A stretch of DNA of 64,000 nucleotides from Globisporangium splendens (taxonomy: Eukaryota > Oomycota > Peronosporomycetes > Pythiales > Pythiaceae), in assembly GCA_006386115.1 (NCBI GenBank), contig VFIW01000009.1:186001-250000 (forward strand), written 5' to 3'. Below, in pieces: positions 18,127-28,879 of this stretch. Under the pieces are notes generated by a model. The model was not told where the DNA came from. It searched no databases and saw nothing but the letters and a program-made list of their open reading frames with translations. The position numbers and the translations under genes are program-made. The first letter of the stretch is position 1. Each line of letters starts with the position of its first letter.

Positions 18127-18660
18127 ATGACGATCACGTCGGAGGTTAAGAGCCAATTCTTTGACAAGAGCACCAACAAAGTCATCGTGTTGCCTCGAAG
18201 CGCATACCCTGGTGTCCCAATCGCACCAGCATCAAACTCAGCCTCGAACTCTCCCATTTCTGGAGGCGCCAATGGCACCAACGGCGCACCGTGGACAGAC
18301 GACGAGCACGCCCGCTTTCTTCAGGGTCTCGAGCTGTTTCCCTCGGGACCGTGGAAGTCAATTGCCGCATGCGTGGGGACAAGAACTCCGCGCCAAGTGA
18401 TGTCTCATGCCCAGAAGTACCGCAAGAAAATTGCACGTCAACAGCGAGGTGTCCCTACCGGCGCTGACAGTAACGCTGGGTCTGAATTTTCACATGGTAG
18501 CCCAGTCTATTCGCCAAGTCTGGTAAATTCGTCGCTCTCCGACATGCATCTCACTGGCGACCTCCTCGATGAGATTCTCATGTCGCTTTTCGAAGACAAT
18601 AACGGTGAGTCCCTCGAGATCACACAAGAAGACCTGGACGCTCTCATGAGCTTCCAGTAA
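18127..18660 (+). CDS. MYB-related transcription factor, SHAQKYR class (array gene 2)
   Basis: 177 aa, ATG 18127. N-terminal block QFFDKSTNKVIVLPRSAYPG, then a Ser/Ala/Asn linker and a MYB repeat (WTDDEHARFLQGLELFPSG, GPWKSIAACVGTRT, VMSHAQKYRKKIARQ). The C-terminal acidic module is LLDEILMSLFEDNNG. It shares a 121-bp segment at its 3' end (18532-18652) with gene 1 at one mismatch, while the middle of the two genes is diverged, which suggests gene conversion. Likely a nuclear DNA-binding regulator. Confidence 0.92.
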   Translation: MTITSEVKSQFFDKSTNKVIVLPRSAYPGVPIAPASNSASNSPISGGANGTNGAPWTDDEHARFLQGLELFPSGPWKSIAACVGTRTPRQVMSHAQKYRKKIARQQRGVPTGADSNAGSEFSHGSPVYSPSLVNSSLSDMHLTGDLLDEILMSLFEDNNGESLEITQEDLDALMSFQ

Positions 18661-19630
18661 CCAGCCAGTGTTTGCGGCGTCGTGTCTGTGGATGCAAACA
18701 GACATCGGCAGCATCGATGCGAATGAGGAAAAGAACGACGATGCTAGAAGTACCCATTCGCCAGTCCAGCAAGTCCGCCTTTGCGATAGAAGCATTGGCT
18801 GACAGCTTCGATCCCCCAAGAAGAAATTGAAAATCATGATTTCATGGTGTTGCTCAGCCATCCAGTGGCCGCAAGAGCGAGTCACCTCTGTGATTGGAAG
18901 CAGGGATTGACATCACCGACGCAGAGTGAACGTAACGCAAGATGCTATCGGTTGCATATAGTTTAGTGTCAGTAGCTCGAAATAGGATGAAGTGTGTGTG
19001 CGCAGCAAAGTAAGAGGACTCGAAGGAAGAGTTTTCTTTACGAATGAAATAGGAAGTAGGTAAGTTCAAGTAAATCCAAGTAAATGAATTTTAACAAATT
19101 GACAAAGTAGAAGAGCACTTTTTAAGAAAGAGCTTTGTTCTACGTTTGATGTTGGAAGGACGTGAGATTGAAGTCAAAGAAGTATAAGAAATGAAAAACG
19201 GAATGCTATCATTGCACAACTCGGTATGGCTGTAAATGAATACCCCCAACATGAGTCGAATTTATCAGTAGTTCATAATTCCGGTACGAGTAAACGATGA
19301 TGATTTGAGCCTCAGGTGCTTCGATGCAATCAGTCCTGGTCTAGTCTTCGAGCGTTGCTTGTCCCGTCTTGTGATTTTTCAAAGCCGAGCTGCGACTACC
19401 ACACGTTATCAACACGAAGCATATATGGTTTCTCTTTCCTGTCAAATAATCGCAGGGAAAGAAGGAAGAAGTTGCATCATTTCGCTCGTTTAACCAAGGT
19501 TCGCAAAGAGCGCATGAAATACAACCCCGTCCACGAGCTTAACCGCCTCGTCTGAAGCTGCAAACGAAGTGCAAGCAGAGCAAACGACATGCTTAACCAG
19601 TCAGGAACAAACAAAACCACGTTGCTGCCC

Positions 19631-19704
19631 TTCACTCACACCACATTGGTTGGCAAAACGTGTGGCTTTGGCGCTGTCAAATCGCTGAGGACTCGGTGAG
19701 TGAA
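19631..19704 (+). promoter_or_regulatory. Paired inverted motif ahead of MYB gene 3
   Basis: TTCACTCAC (19631-19639) and GTGAGTGAA (19696-19704), 56 bp apart, with AACGTGTGGC (19657-19666) between them. Confidence 0.6.
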
Positions 19705-19821
19705 TGTTGAATGGAGACTTTCGAGTACTGTAGAGCTTCAACGTCGCTCCAAGCGACACATGAACGAGAAGATCCAAATGCAAAAGCGTGAGGAATGTGG
19801 CTACACGTTTCCAGCGAATTG

Positions 19822-19907
19822 ATTGGCCAGATTCATTCACAACGTGACGATCCGCTGAACAGACTTGTGCACTCAAATATCTCTATAAATTCAAGATGCC
19901 TCTTTAT
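19822..19907 (+). promoter_or_regulatory. Inverted CCAAT box and CCTCTTTAT box ahead of MYB gene 3
   Basis: ATTGGCCAG at 19822, preceded by CGTTTCCAGCGAATTG. TGCCTCTTTAT is at 19897-19907, about 415 bp ahead of the ATG. Confidence 0.55.
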
Positions 19908-20321
19908 AAATATTTGTGAAAGTGTATGTCTAATGTAATAAACCTTTTAGTATCACATATGCAATTGAATAAGGATTATGAAGGCTCTACTGCGTCTGAT
20001 ATATGACATCAAGGTCATCCGTGAGAACAACAAAAAATCAATCCGTAGAGTGCGGCGGCAAAGAGATCAACTGAAAGGCAAATGGCTGCATGGTCACGAC
20101 ATCAGACAGTTAGCGTCCAGGCCACTGCGACGAATCCAGAAGATGCATCATCAGGTCGGAGCCAACATGATGGCGGTTGACTGCTCATCTGGACTGCAAT
20201 GGCATTCTTGTCATATTCCACCCTTGATATGCGCATTGAGCACCGAGCCGGTTTTCCATCAGCTCAGTTTTCAATTTCCCTCGCAGCAGCAACTTGCTGA
20301 AATACACACACCATAGCAACC

Positions 20322-20885
20322 ATGACGATCACATCGGACGTTAAGAACCAGTTCTTTGACAAGAACACCAACAAAGTCATCAATCTGCCTCGAAGTGCAT
20401 ACCCTGGTGTCCCGATTGCTCCAGCAGGGAGTCCGCCGGCAGTCTCACCTGTTGCTGGAAGCAGCACTGGCACCAACGGCACGCCGTGGACTGAGGACGA
20501 GCATGCTCGATTCCTTCAAGGGCTAGAGCTCTTTCCCTCGGGACCGTGGAAAGCAATTGCAAACTGCGTGGGCACACGGACTCCGCGTCAGACGATGTCC
20601 CATGCGCAGAAGTATCGCCAGAAGATCGCACGGCGGACTCGGCAAGCTGAAGGTCAAGACTGTGCAAGTTCTGAGATCAGTGACCTTGATGCGCTTTCAA
20701 GCGACAGTGCCAGTGGCCAGGCAGATCCAGACTGGACTGATTCACCAGCAATGTCGGAGTCACTCTCCGAGATGCAGATAAATAGTGAGATTCTCGATGA
20801 TATCTTGATGTCTCTCTTCGAAGACGCTGACGAGTCTGTGCTCCTCACTCAGGAGGAAATGGACGCTATCCTGGCCATGCAGTGA
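20322..20885 (+). CDS. MYB-related transcription factor, SHAQKYR class (array gene 3)
   Basis: 187 aa, ATG 20322. N-terminal block QFFDKNTNKVINLPRSAYPG, MYB repeat WTEDEHARFLQGLELF ... SHAQKYRQKIARR, then a Ser/Asp-rich spacer. The C-terminal acidic module is ILDDILMSLFEDAD ending EEMDAILAMQ. The MYB-coding 143 bp (20478-20620) match gene 4 at 141 positions, while the flanking coding sequence is clearly diverged, so this is a likely conversion tract. The promoter carries the array's paired motifs. Confidence 0.92.
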   Translation: MTITSDVKNQFFDKNTNKVINLPRSAYPGVPIAPAGSPPAVSPVAGSSTGTNGTPWTEDEHARFLQGLELFPSGPWKAIANCVGTRTPRQTMSHAQKYRQKIARRTRQAEGQDCASSEISDLDALSSDSASGQADPDWTDSPAMSESLSEMQINSEILDDILMSLFEDADESVLLTQEEMDAILAMQ

Positions 20886-22490
20886 GCTGACTTTTCCAGC
20901 ATATTGGCTGCTGAAATGAGAGACAAATGTGAACATCTCAATATTCCAGACACATGGTGAAACCCAAGTAAATTCAAACGAAGTAAATAATTGCAGGTAA
21001 GCAGACGAGTAAGTCCGAGTTGTAGGTAGCAAAAGGAAGCAAACGAAAGTATAGATGTTGGTTTTGTTGTGCATATGCACATCTAATAAATATAGTGTTG
21101 ATTGCAAAAGAGTGTTAGGAAGCCTTCGTGAGTTTGAACTAGATCATCATGTGTCAATTCAAAAAAAAAAGCAAGCGACAAGATTCATCGCCAATCATGG
21201 GCTTAACGCGATTCTAAACAGTTCATTCGCACATTCCGACAATTAAAGCGTTCTGTTAACTCGCAGGTTCACAGGCCAGTGTTCTCGTATCTACCTCATT
21301 TTCGAGTCAGAGCGCTGCTGCAATCTAACACCATCCTCGCCTTCGAGTGTGAAATCAACCAGCCAGTCCCTATGTCCAGAAACTTGGCACCAACTACGAA
21401 TCCATGGCCAATGGGAATGTTAGAAACGGACCACCAATGTGTTCGTCACTTCTAAGGTTGGCAGCAGCCCTTTAAGGACCCACACTGGGTGCTGTATCCC
21501 AAGATCACACCTTTTCCATCATCGCGGTGCCAATACTAGAGTCACACGGTGTACTGAGCTTTTCGTCATTCCCTCTTTGCCATCGCCCTTCACTCACGAG
21601 ATCATGTTCGCCAACATGTGGCCAGCGAGGGTGTTGACGTCGACAGTTTCGGCGAGTGAACGTCTTAGGACCCTCGTGTCCGTTTGGCACTCGGGCTACT
21701 GTGGTCTATGTGGTGATGCGTTCGTAACCAGAGCGCACACCATCGGCCAAGAGTTCAGCATCAAGTGCGAGTCAGTTCGTCAGGAGCAGTGGCTAAACAG
21801 ACAAGAGAGAAAGGGCTCCTGATGCCTTGACGCTCTGTCGAGTGGCTCGCTGCGAAACGGGGCGAGGCGCATCGGTGCGATATCATAAATAATAGTATCC
21901 TGATCCACCACATGAGAGACAAGCGCTGGTGAGATGGTTTGGATACACTTTTCCAGCGATATGACTGGCTGCCTCAGTTGACAACCATACGAAACAGTCC
22001 ATATTATAGCTTGTTTAAATTGATTACCAGACCTCCTTAACCGCAGTATTAATGCATTATGAATATATAAATCACCTTTATAAAGTGGGCATATTTGCTA
22101 GAGTGAACAAATATGGAAGGTCTTTTCGGAAGGTGCTGGGAACTCGAAGATCGCCATGCAACGCAAAAAAATCCGGCTGCGTGCACAGAATCTCAGGGGG
22201 AGCTATAGCTCCTTCTCGTAGGCAGCGGTTTTCTCCAGAGCACAGACTGGGCAGGCCGAACTGAACTTCGCGATGTCCTGAAGAGCCTTCACTCTTGGGG
22301 GATGCAATGCCAGTGTTGTCTGCTGGCATCTTTGTCATATCCCACTGACGGGACACGAAAGAATTGTACCCCTGTGACGTTGTTGCACGCTTTGACGTTA
22401 AGCACAGCAAACATCAGCTCAGTTTTCAATTTGACTCCCATCAGCAAAGCAGCTTCATTAGCAGCTCACTGCACATAGCACACAGAAAAC
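20886..22490. promoter_or_regulatory. Intergenic/promoter region of MYB gene 4
   Basis: No gene seen. It holds the paired motif at 21589-21660 and degenerate versions of the CCAAT (ACTGGC near 21964) and ACCTCCTTAA (about 22030) boxes. Confidence 0.55.
21589..21660 (+). promoter_or_regulatory. Paired inverted motif ahead of MYB gene 4
   Basis: TTCACTCAC (21589-21597) and GCGAGTGAA (21652-21660), 54 bp apart, with AACATGTGGC (21613-21622) between them. One mismatch in the right arm. Confidence 0.55.
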
Positions 22491-23054
22491 ATGACGATCA
22501 CCTCGAACGTTCAGAACCAGTTCTTTGACAAGAACACCAACAAAGTCATCTCGTTGCCACCGAGAAGTTCCCACAATTTCGTCCCCATCGCACCAGCAGC
22601 AACCAACCCGGCTGCCGTCTCGCCAGCTGGCTCTACTGGAAGCACTTCCAGCAACAATGGCACGCCGTGGACTGAGGACGAGCATGCTCGATTCCTTCAA
22701 GGGCTAGAGCTCTTTCCTTCGGGACCGTGGAAAGCAATTGCAAACTGTGTGGGCACACGGACTCCGCGTCAGACGATGTCCCATGCGCAGAAGTATCGCC
22801 AAAGGATCGCACGGAAAACGCAACGCATTGCTGCCACAGCCACCCTCCCTCTTCGCGAGTCAAATGGAAAGAGTCTGACTGCTTTGGAAGATCCATTAGA
22901 TTTGCTGGATGATGCGGCAATGGAACAGTCCTTCGCCGAAATGCACCTGACGAACGAAGTCATCGACGAGATCATAATGTCGCTCTTCGAAGATGATGGC
23001 AAGCCGCTCGTGATCACACAAGAAGACATGGACGCCATCATGGGTGTGCACTAA
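22491..23054 (+). CDS. MYB-related transcription factor, SHAQKYR class (array gene 4)
   Basis: 187 aa, ATG 22491. N-terminal MTITSNVQNQFFDKNTNK, Pro/Ala/Ser/Thr linker, MYB repeat (WTEDEHARFLQGLELF, SHAQKYRQRIARK). The C-terminal module is EVIDEIIMSLFEDDGK with EDMDAIM. It is closest to gene 3 in the MYB repeat (143-bp near-identical block 22659-22801) but different in its linkers. Confidence 0.92.
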   Translation: MTITSNVQNQFFDKNTNKVISLPPRSSHNFVPIAPAATNPAAVSPAGSTGSTSSNNGTPWTEDEHARFLQGLELFPSGPWKAIANCVGTRTPRQTMSHAQKYRQRIARKTQRIAATATLPLRESNGKSLTALEDPLDLLDDAAMEQSFAEMHLTNEVIDEIIMSLFEDDGKPLVITQEDMDAIMGVH

Positions 23055-24681
23055 GGATTCTCTTGGTAGGTATGCTGTCCCTCGCCTTCAGGAACAACAA
23101 ACAAAAACGTCTTTCAAGCACTTCTACGACGAAGTCTTACATGCAACCATCAAATGCCTCGGAAATCGCACACAAGGCTCTGTTGATATATATATTTTGA
23201 AGTCCACATCAAGCAAATATTCGTCAGTAGGGAAAATACACATATACTTGGGCAAGCAGGAACTACATGCGATATTTTGACAAACAAATGCAACGAACGC
23301 ATAAACAAATATACCAATTCTATTGAGTATTTTGCAATCACGAAATTACGCAGCCATTTGGAATCTGTAAGGACACTTTGCGCACTGCAGAATCTGGTGA
23401 TGCTGAAATGTGTAGCCATGTCTCTTTGTCCTGAATCATAAATGAGAATCCTGGAAAATGTGACATGCGACAAGGCAGCTACACTTTCCTTTCGACGTTC
23501 TGATTGGCAAGAGTACCGCCACAATGCGACGACCATGAGTATCTTCAAAATCTGGTCATGCTGTGGCTCTTCAGTGCAAGTGCACTGGATACGAAAGCCT
23601 GAGCTGTCGAGTTGGTCTCTCTTCAGCTCTCTCCACGCGCTTTGACCACATGTTTAGTATGTGTAGCTAGTGCGGCATTGAAAGGCAACTGGACAACATT
23701 CATGGCGATATACAAGTTGAGGTACCGACATCGTTGGTCACGGGTGCTCAGTCATCTTGGCCACACACATTCATTACTTCTCGCTGGTCACTCAATGCGT
23801 ATTTCTTAGTGTCTGTGCCATGCTAAGCCTTAGTAAAGTGATCAGTACAGCTGAGAACTTCCATCGAAAATGAAAGTTGAAAGCTGTCGCAACAGGATGT
23901 GTAGAATAGCTTCCCCGCTTTCTTCAGTTCGTCTTCGACTATGGCTTTTGAGCATACTCCGCTTCATACCGCAGTTCTACCGAGTCATCCCTAGCAGTCG
24001 AACAACAATGGGCAAAAGCGGTGTCATTTAAGTGGAGCCAAACTGGGTACTTGGGGAAGTCTGTTCAAGATCTGGAGCGGACTCGGTTGGAAGCTCGATT
24101 GATATGCCGTGTACTGTATCCAAGTCGTCGATCTAGTCGTTATGGCGAATTCCTGGAATGCAGTAGGAAGAAACAAGCAGTCAAGTGCAGAATCCACTCG
24201 ATGCTGTTTGTCCTTGGCTCGTGGCTACATTTTCGAGGAGCTCAACTTGATTTGATGGCCGCTGATTGGCTGATCCTTGGAGCCAAATAGGATGGTATCG
24301 ACTTGCTTTAATACCTCTTTATTTAGCTATACGTATACAATGCAAGTGTGTTGTCCAGTTTTGTAATAGAACAATCGCCACATAAAGTTACCTCTTCACA
24401 TGCTATAAGTATCCTAATACGCATTAGTGTCAAGAATCAAGAGTGGGATCAAACACACTGAAAATCCACACTTGACCTCTCGCTGTGTCATAATGCCGCA
24501 TTGTGAACTCGCAGAAGCGCCTGATTCATCTGCTCTGGTGCCCGTTCGAAGTGCCTGGGGACGTTGCATCCTCGTGTCATTTCCAAACTTCCTACCATTT
24601 GGGTACACGAGTAGCTAGCTACAGCCCCAATTGCAGCCACCCAGAACAGCACAACAGATCAGCAGGGCAAGCCAATATCAG
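23055..24681. promoter_or_regulatory. Intergenic/promoter region of MYB gene 5
   Basis: No gene seen. The CCAAT-type ATTGGC (24265-24270) and TACCTCTTTAT (24312-24322) lie about 360 bp ahead of the ATG. A second GATTGGC stands at about 23502 after a TACACTTTCC stretch resembling the conserved lead-in. The paired TTCACTCAC motif is not recognisable here. Confidence 0.5.
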
Positions 24682-25404
24682 ATGACCATCACCTCGAGCG
24701 TCCAGGACCAATTCGTCGACAAGAGCACCAACAAGCTGATCTATCTTCCCGTGGGAAGCACGTATGCGAGCAGGGTGCCACCGATCGATCCCGTCGTGTC
24801 AGGATCTGCAGGCTTCAGCGTGTTAACTTCCCGAGTGGCCTCGTCGGCAGCCACCAACAGCGTCGAGGTTCACGGCAGTGGCACGTCGTGGACTAATGAA
24901 GAGCACGCCAGATTCCTAGCCGGACTCGAGCTCTTCCCGACAGGGCCATGGAAAGCGATCGCACACTGTGTTGGGACACGAACGGCGCGCCAGACGATGT
25001 CGCATGCGCAAAAGTACAGGCAGAAGATCGCGCGGCGCCAACGTGGACTTCGCCATGTCCGAAGAAAAGGGATTGAGCAGCAACATCGTGATCTCGACGT
25101 GCTTCCGCTTATCAAGACTGAGGCTGAGACACACGCCCAGAAACCAAGCGCAGAGTCTCCTGAACAGCAAAATCAAGCACAGGATCCCCAGCCAGAAGCT
25201 GTTGTAGCGGATATTAGTGCAATTTTGGAGACAGACTGTGAAATTTCTGCGGGTATGTCCTTTTCCGACACACTTCTTGATAGGGAGGTTGTTGATGAGG
25301 TGCTGACGGCGCTCTTCAGCGACGAGAACGAGTCGTTTGAGATCACGCAGGACGAGCTCGACACGATCTTCGCGCCAAAAAACGACGACGCACAGTCATT
25401 GTGA
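24682..25404 (+). CDS. MYB-related transcription factor, SHAQKYR class (array gene 5)
   Basis: 240 aa from ATG 24682 (MTITSSVQDQFVDKSTNK; an ATG at 24631 would add 17 residues without counterpart). The MYB repeat is WTNEEHARFLAGLELF, TGPWKAIAHCVGTRT, SHAQKYRQKIARRQRG. The spacer is longer and Gln/Glu-rich, followed by the acidic C-terminal module (EVVDEVLTALFSDENE, ITQDELDTIF). It is more diverged than genes 1-4, but the order N-block, MYB, acidic tail is kept. Confidence 0.92.
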   Translation: MTITSSVQDQFVDKSTNKLIYLPVGSTYASRVPPIDPVVSGSAGFSVLTSRVASSAATNSVEVHGSGTSWTNEEHARFLAGLELFPTGPWKAIAHCVGTRTARQTMSHAQKYRQKIARRQRGLRHVRRKGIEQQHRDLDVLPLIKTEAETHAQKPSAESPEQQNQAQDPQPEAVVADISAILETDCEISAGMSFSDTLLDREVVDEVLTALFSDENESFEITQDELDTIFAPKNDDAQSL

Positions 25405-27750
25405 TAACCTCCTTTAAAAAAACTCTTGCGTTGACCGAGTACAACGAGAAGGAGACATGTCGAAGAAAACCAGATTTCAGAATGGACAGTGGACGTGAGT
25501 GTTTTGTGACACACGCGTCACTGGCCAGTCGTGGTTGCAGTAAAACAGTTGAATCTACAACTACTACGACAAAACTTCAGATTTTTAGCACTCAAGTCAA
25601 TAAAAAGCGTCGACAACATTTGCCACTGGTAGCCATCGCAACCGTAATGTTAGAAAAATAACAAAACAACGCCTGCTATAAACCAACAGAGAATGACATT
25701 TGGCGAGATAGGAAGCGAGTCGGCTGTCCAGCACTTGAGCTACGGGGTTCCATAATGAGCTCACGTCGGACCCTCAAATTAGTTTGTTCGTTGCTCGTGA
25801 GGCAGGTAGGCAGGCGCAACGAGCCACACGGTGTGGCTTTTAAAGATTTCAAAAGATGCGAAATTATGCGCATCATTCACGTTAAAGTTACAGAGCACAG
25901 CTTTGATTTGCAGGATCGGTCGCCAATAGTTTTAGTTTGATACGCGTCTGTCGACTGCAGTGAGCAGCAACTCCAATTTCCAGCTTTTGAATGATGCAAT
26001 GTCGTGCGTGAAGAAGGTTACTCAGATGAAAAGTTGTGGACCCGGCAAGTATTGTACTAATCATCTTCAGTTGATCGTGCAAGAGAAGCGTCGCAATTAG
26101 CATCGCGCAGTGCAACGAATGCACTCCTCCACATTCAACTGCCGGAGCGCGTCGCCAGACTTGCAACTAACAACGTTCCGAGACACACCAGACGGATCTT
26201 AAATCCCAGAAGACTTCAAAGCGTCCAGCTGTCATCAGCAGAATCGCAAATTGGTCCTGGAGTAACTTGAGAATCGGTTGCTCAGTACAACAGAAAGCAT
26301 GACGGCAGATTTTCATTCGATTCGAGCAAAGTCACTGGAATCTGCTCGCTTCATTTCTCTCACTGACCCAACTTGACAAATTGCGCTATTTCCGCTCTTT
26401 CTCGATACAATTTCCAGGGTAATCGCCATCAATTGGTGCTGCTGCGACACTCGCAGCGACAAAAACCGCTCGCAATTGCCTTCAAGTACCCACAGCCAAC
26501 GATCTTTGATTCGTCCTCTTCACGTCGAGCTTCGAGAGCACAAGCCAAGCGACAAAGGAGTAAACACACGATTTCGCCACCATTTGCACAAACAAAAGCG
26601 TCATAAACGGCATGGCATGTACACACGCCGATTGTTTAAAGACTGTGGCTCGAGGCACAAGAGTTCCGTTGCGTTCAACGACCTACTTTTGAAAAGTGAA
26701 ACTACACGCGCATTCTGAAAGAGAGTCTGATGTATCTTTGGCTCGGATGGAACACCAGCAAAGCGCCGACAGGAATGACCAGATCTAAAATCACACCTGA
26801 CACAAAATTGCTCCTCCTTTCATGTGTGAATATCTATATCCAGTGGGCATAGCCTGTTTGATTTTGTCACCGAGTATGCGTTTTTGGATGAAACCATCAG
26901 CAAGTTATAAATGCCATCCCACCACTTGTGTGCAGTTGTCCGAGTAAACGCCTGTCAGGCACTGTCCATAGAGACTTTGCTAAGCCATGTGGTGTGGACG
27001 GCTGTGAGCCAAGTGTCCCGGATTTTCCACTGACTGACGTCAGTCGGCAACGTCGCCCTTTCGCCTCCCACTTTCCACCAATCATATCTCTTAATACTAA
27101 TCAAAAACGGATTTTCATTCCAGTTATAGGACTATCATTGGCTGAAAAAAGAAATAAATCAGAGCCCAAAAGTCTTGCCTGCGGATTTTTGAGCGCTTTT
27201 TGTGGAAGAAAAACCACACCTGGATTTTCTCCCACTTGCCACATGGCAACCCCTGTCAATGGTTTAAGCTCCACTTGCCCACTTTTAAAAGACTTGTTTG
27301 TCGTAATATTAGAATCTGTTGAAACGGAATACAGTAATTACAAAGGTTTTTGCATTCATGCAAAAGGCAGTTGAAGCGAGGGTTCGACACCTCGTATCGT
27401 ATGCACACCACGACCCGAAAATCACTTTTTTCGAGTGTGTGTGAGGGGACGCAGCTGAGCCAAAATGCCCGTAAAAAGGGCAGCAGCCTGCGCCTTCAGT
27501 GCAACGGGGATGAGGCAGCAAAAAGAGAGCATCAACACACTCGTTGGTGTGCGAGTGGTAAACGGACACTTTGGCAATTGTGTCATTCGCGCATTTGCGT
27601 CCGCATCCGCAGGTCACACGTCCCAAGTCCGCAGCCTACAAGCAACAGCAGCGCATTTCCAAGAGCTGTAAAGCCTAAACTCCCCATTAGCATACTCCCG
27701 ATTCGCAAACCGCGCAACTTCGGCAACAGCATACTCAGCAAATAATACTG
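25405..27750. other. Long intergenic region, no gene seen
   Basis: 2.3 kb between MYB genes 5 and 6. Open frames here (for example 26928-27374) are Cys/Ser-rich without domain features and look like chance. CATTGGCTG occurs near 27130 upstream of gene 6. Confidence 0.45.
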
Positions 27751-28527
27751 ATGGCGATTTCCGCAGACGTGAAGAACCAGTTGTTCCGCCAGAGCAGCTC
27801 GAGCAACGAGGAGAAGCTCATTCGGCTGCCGCAAGAGAGCGACGTCTCTGCTTCTTCGAGTCCATCAGCGGCGTCCGAGTTCTCGAGCAACGGCAAGGCC
27901 TGGACGCGCGAGGAGCACGAGCGCTTCCTCGAGGGTCTCGAGCTGTTCCCGTCGGGTCCGTGGAAGGAGGTCGCGGCGTTCGTGGGCACGCGCACGACGC
28001 GCCAGACCATGACGCACGCGCAGAAGTACCGCGAGAAGATCGCGCGCCGCAAGCGCGGTCTGCGCGGCTCGTGCGCGTCGCAGCGCGCCACGCTCCAGGT
28101 CCGCAAAGAGATGATTCAGCAGCAAACGCCAGTGAAAGCGCCAGCAGCCGCAAACAAGACGAAGACTGTGAAGCAGGTGAAGCAGGTGCAGACGTCGCCG
28201 ACGGCCGTGGACAGTGTGGTCAAGAGCGAGCAGCGGATGCTGGAGGACCCGCTCGACTTTGACGGCTGCTTCATGGATCTCGATTATGAGCTGCTCGTGA
28301 ACCAGCAGCAGGCGCCGTCAGCATCTCCGGTGACGACGAATTTGTCGCTGGACTCGACGCTGTTGTACTCGCTTGCGAGTTCATCTAATGATGGCAGTGA
28401 GTTAGCGCATCAATTGTCGCTCTCGGACGAGGAAATGGATCTCATCATGGACTCGGTCTTCCCATCGACGGTGGCGTCGTCCTACAGTAGCAGTAGCCTC
28501 CAGAATGCGTTTAGCTTTGTCTGTTGA
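27751..28527 (+). CDS. MYB-related transcription factor, SHAQKY class, divergent (array gene 6)
   Basis: 258 aa, ATG 27751. The N-terminus MAISADVKNQLFRQ is a degenerate form of the array's opening block. The MYB repeat is WTREEHERFLEGLELF, SGPWKEVAAFVGTRTT, THAQKYREKIARRKRG (T for the usual S in SHAQKY). A long basic then Gln/Val-rich spacer follows, and the end LSDEEMDLIMDSVF keeps the acidic-hydrophobic pattern. GC content is much higher than in genes 1-5, so this is probably an older founder or a separately retained paralogue. Confidence 0.9.
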   Translation: MAISADVKNQLFRQSSSSNEEKLIRLPQESDVSASSSPSAASEFSSNGKAWTREEHERFLEGLELFPSGPWKEVAAFVGTRTTRQTMTHAQKYREKIARRKRGLRGSCASQRATLQVRKEMIQQQTPVKAPAAANKTKTVKQVKQVQTSPTAVDSVVKSEQRMLEDPLDFDGCFMDLDYELLVNQQQAPSASPVTTNLSLDSTLLYSLASSSNDGSELAHQLSLSDEEMDLIMDSVFPSTVASSYSSSSLQNAFSFVC

Positions 28528-28879
28528 GAAGTGCGGTAGAAGAGAAAAAAGTCGTAGTAAGATAGCGTACCAATAGTATTTAAATGAAACCAAACGAAGA
28601 CAATGGCGGTTCATGGCTGGTAGAAATACCACTGTCAAAGCACAGCTTAATTTGCATTTGTGCCAAAGTTGTTGCTCTTTTTTATGTGCCTCAGCTTGAG
28701 TTTGGCGGGATGATCGTTTTGCCACAAGCAGGCTGTCTTCCTGCTTGGTGTGAAAAGCTTATAATATCGATAGAACTATTGGATCTAATGCAAGCAAACT
28801 GGGTGTGTGGGTCGCGTGTATGAAAAGCTGTCCTGTGGATAGAGAAGAGCTGGTAACGTCCATTCCTTCTGTGTGTTTA

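Larger units (their letters stand above)
18661..20321. promoter_or_regulatory. Intergenic/promoter region of MYB gene 3
   Basis: No gene seen; it holds the promoter blocks listed separately. Sequence at 18710-18840 matches the 3' flank of gene 1. Confidence 0.6.

Noticed and set aside
21150..21175. A-rich run as a retrotransposon poly(A) tail
   Set aside because: No retroelement coding sequence or target duplication lies next to it; it is in a MYB intergenic region.
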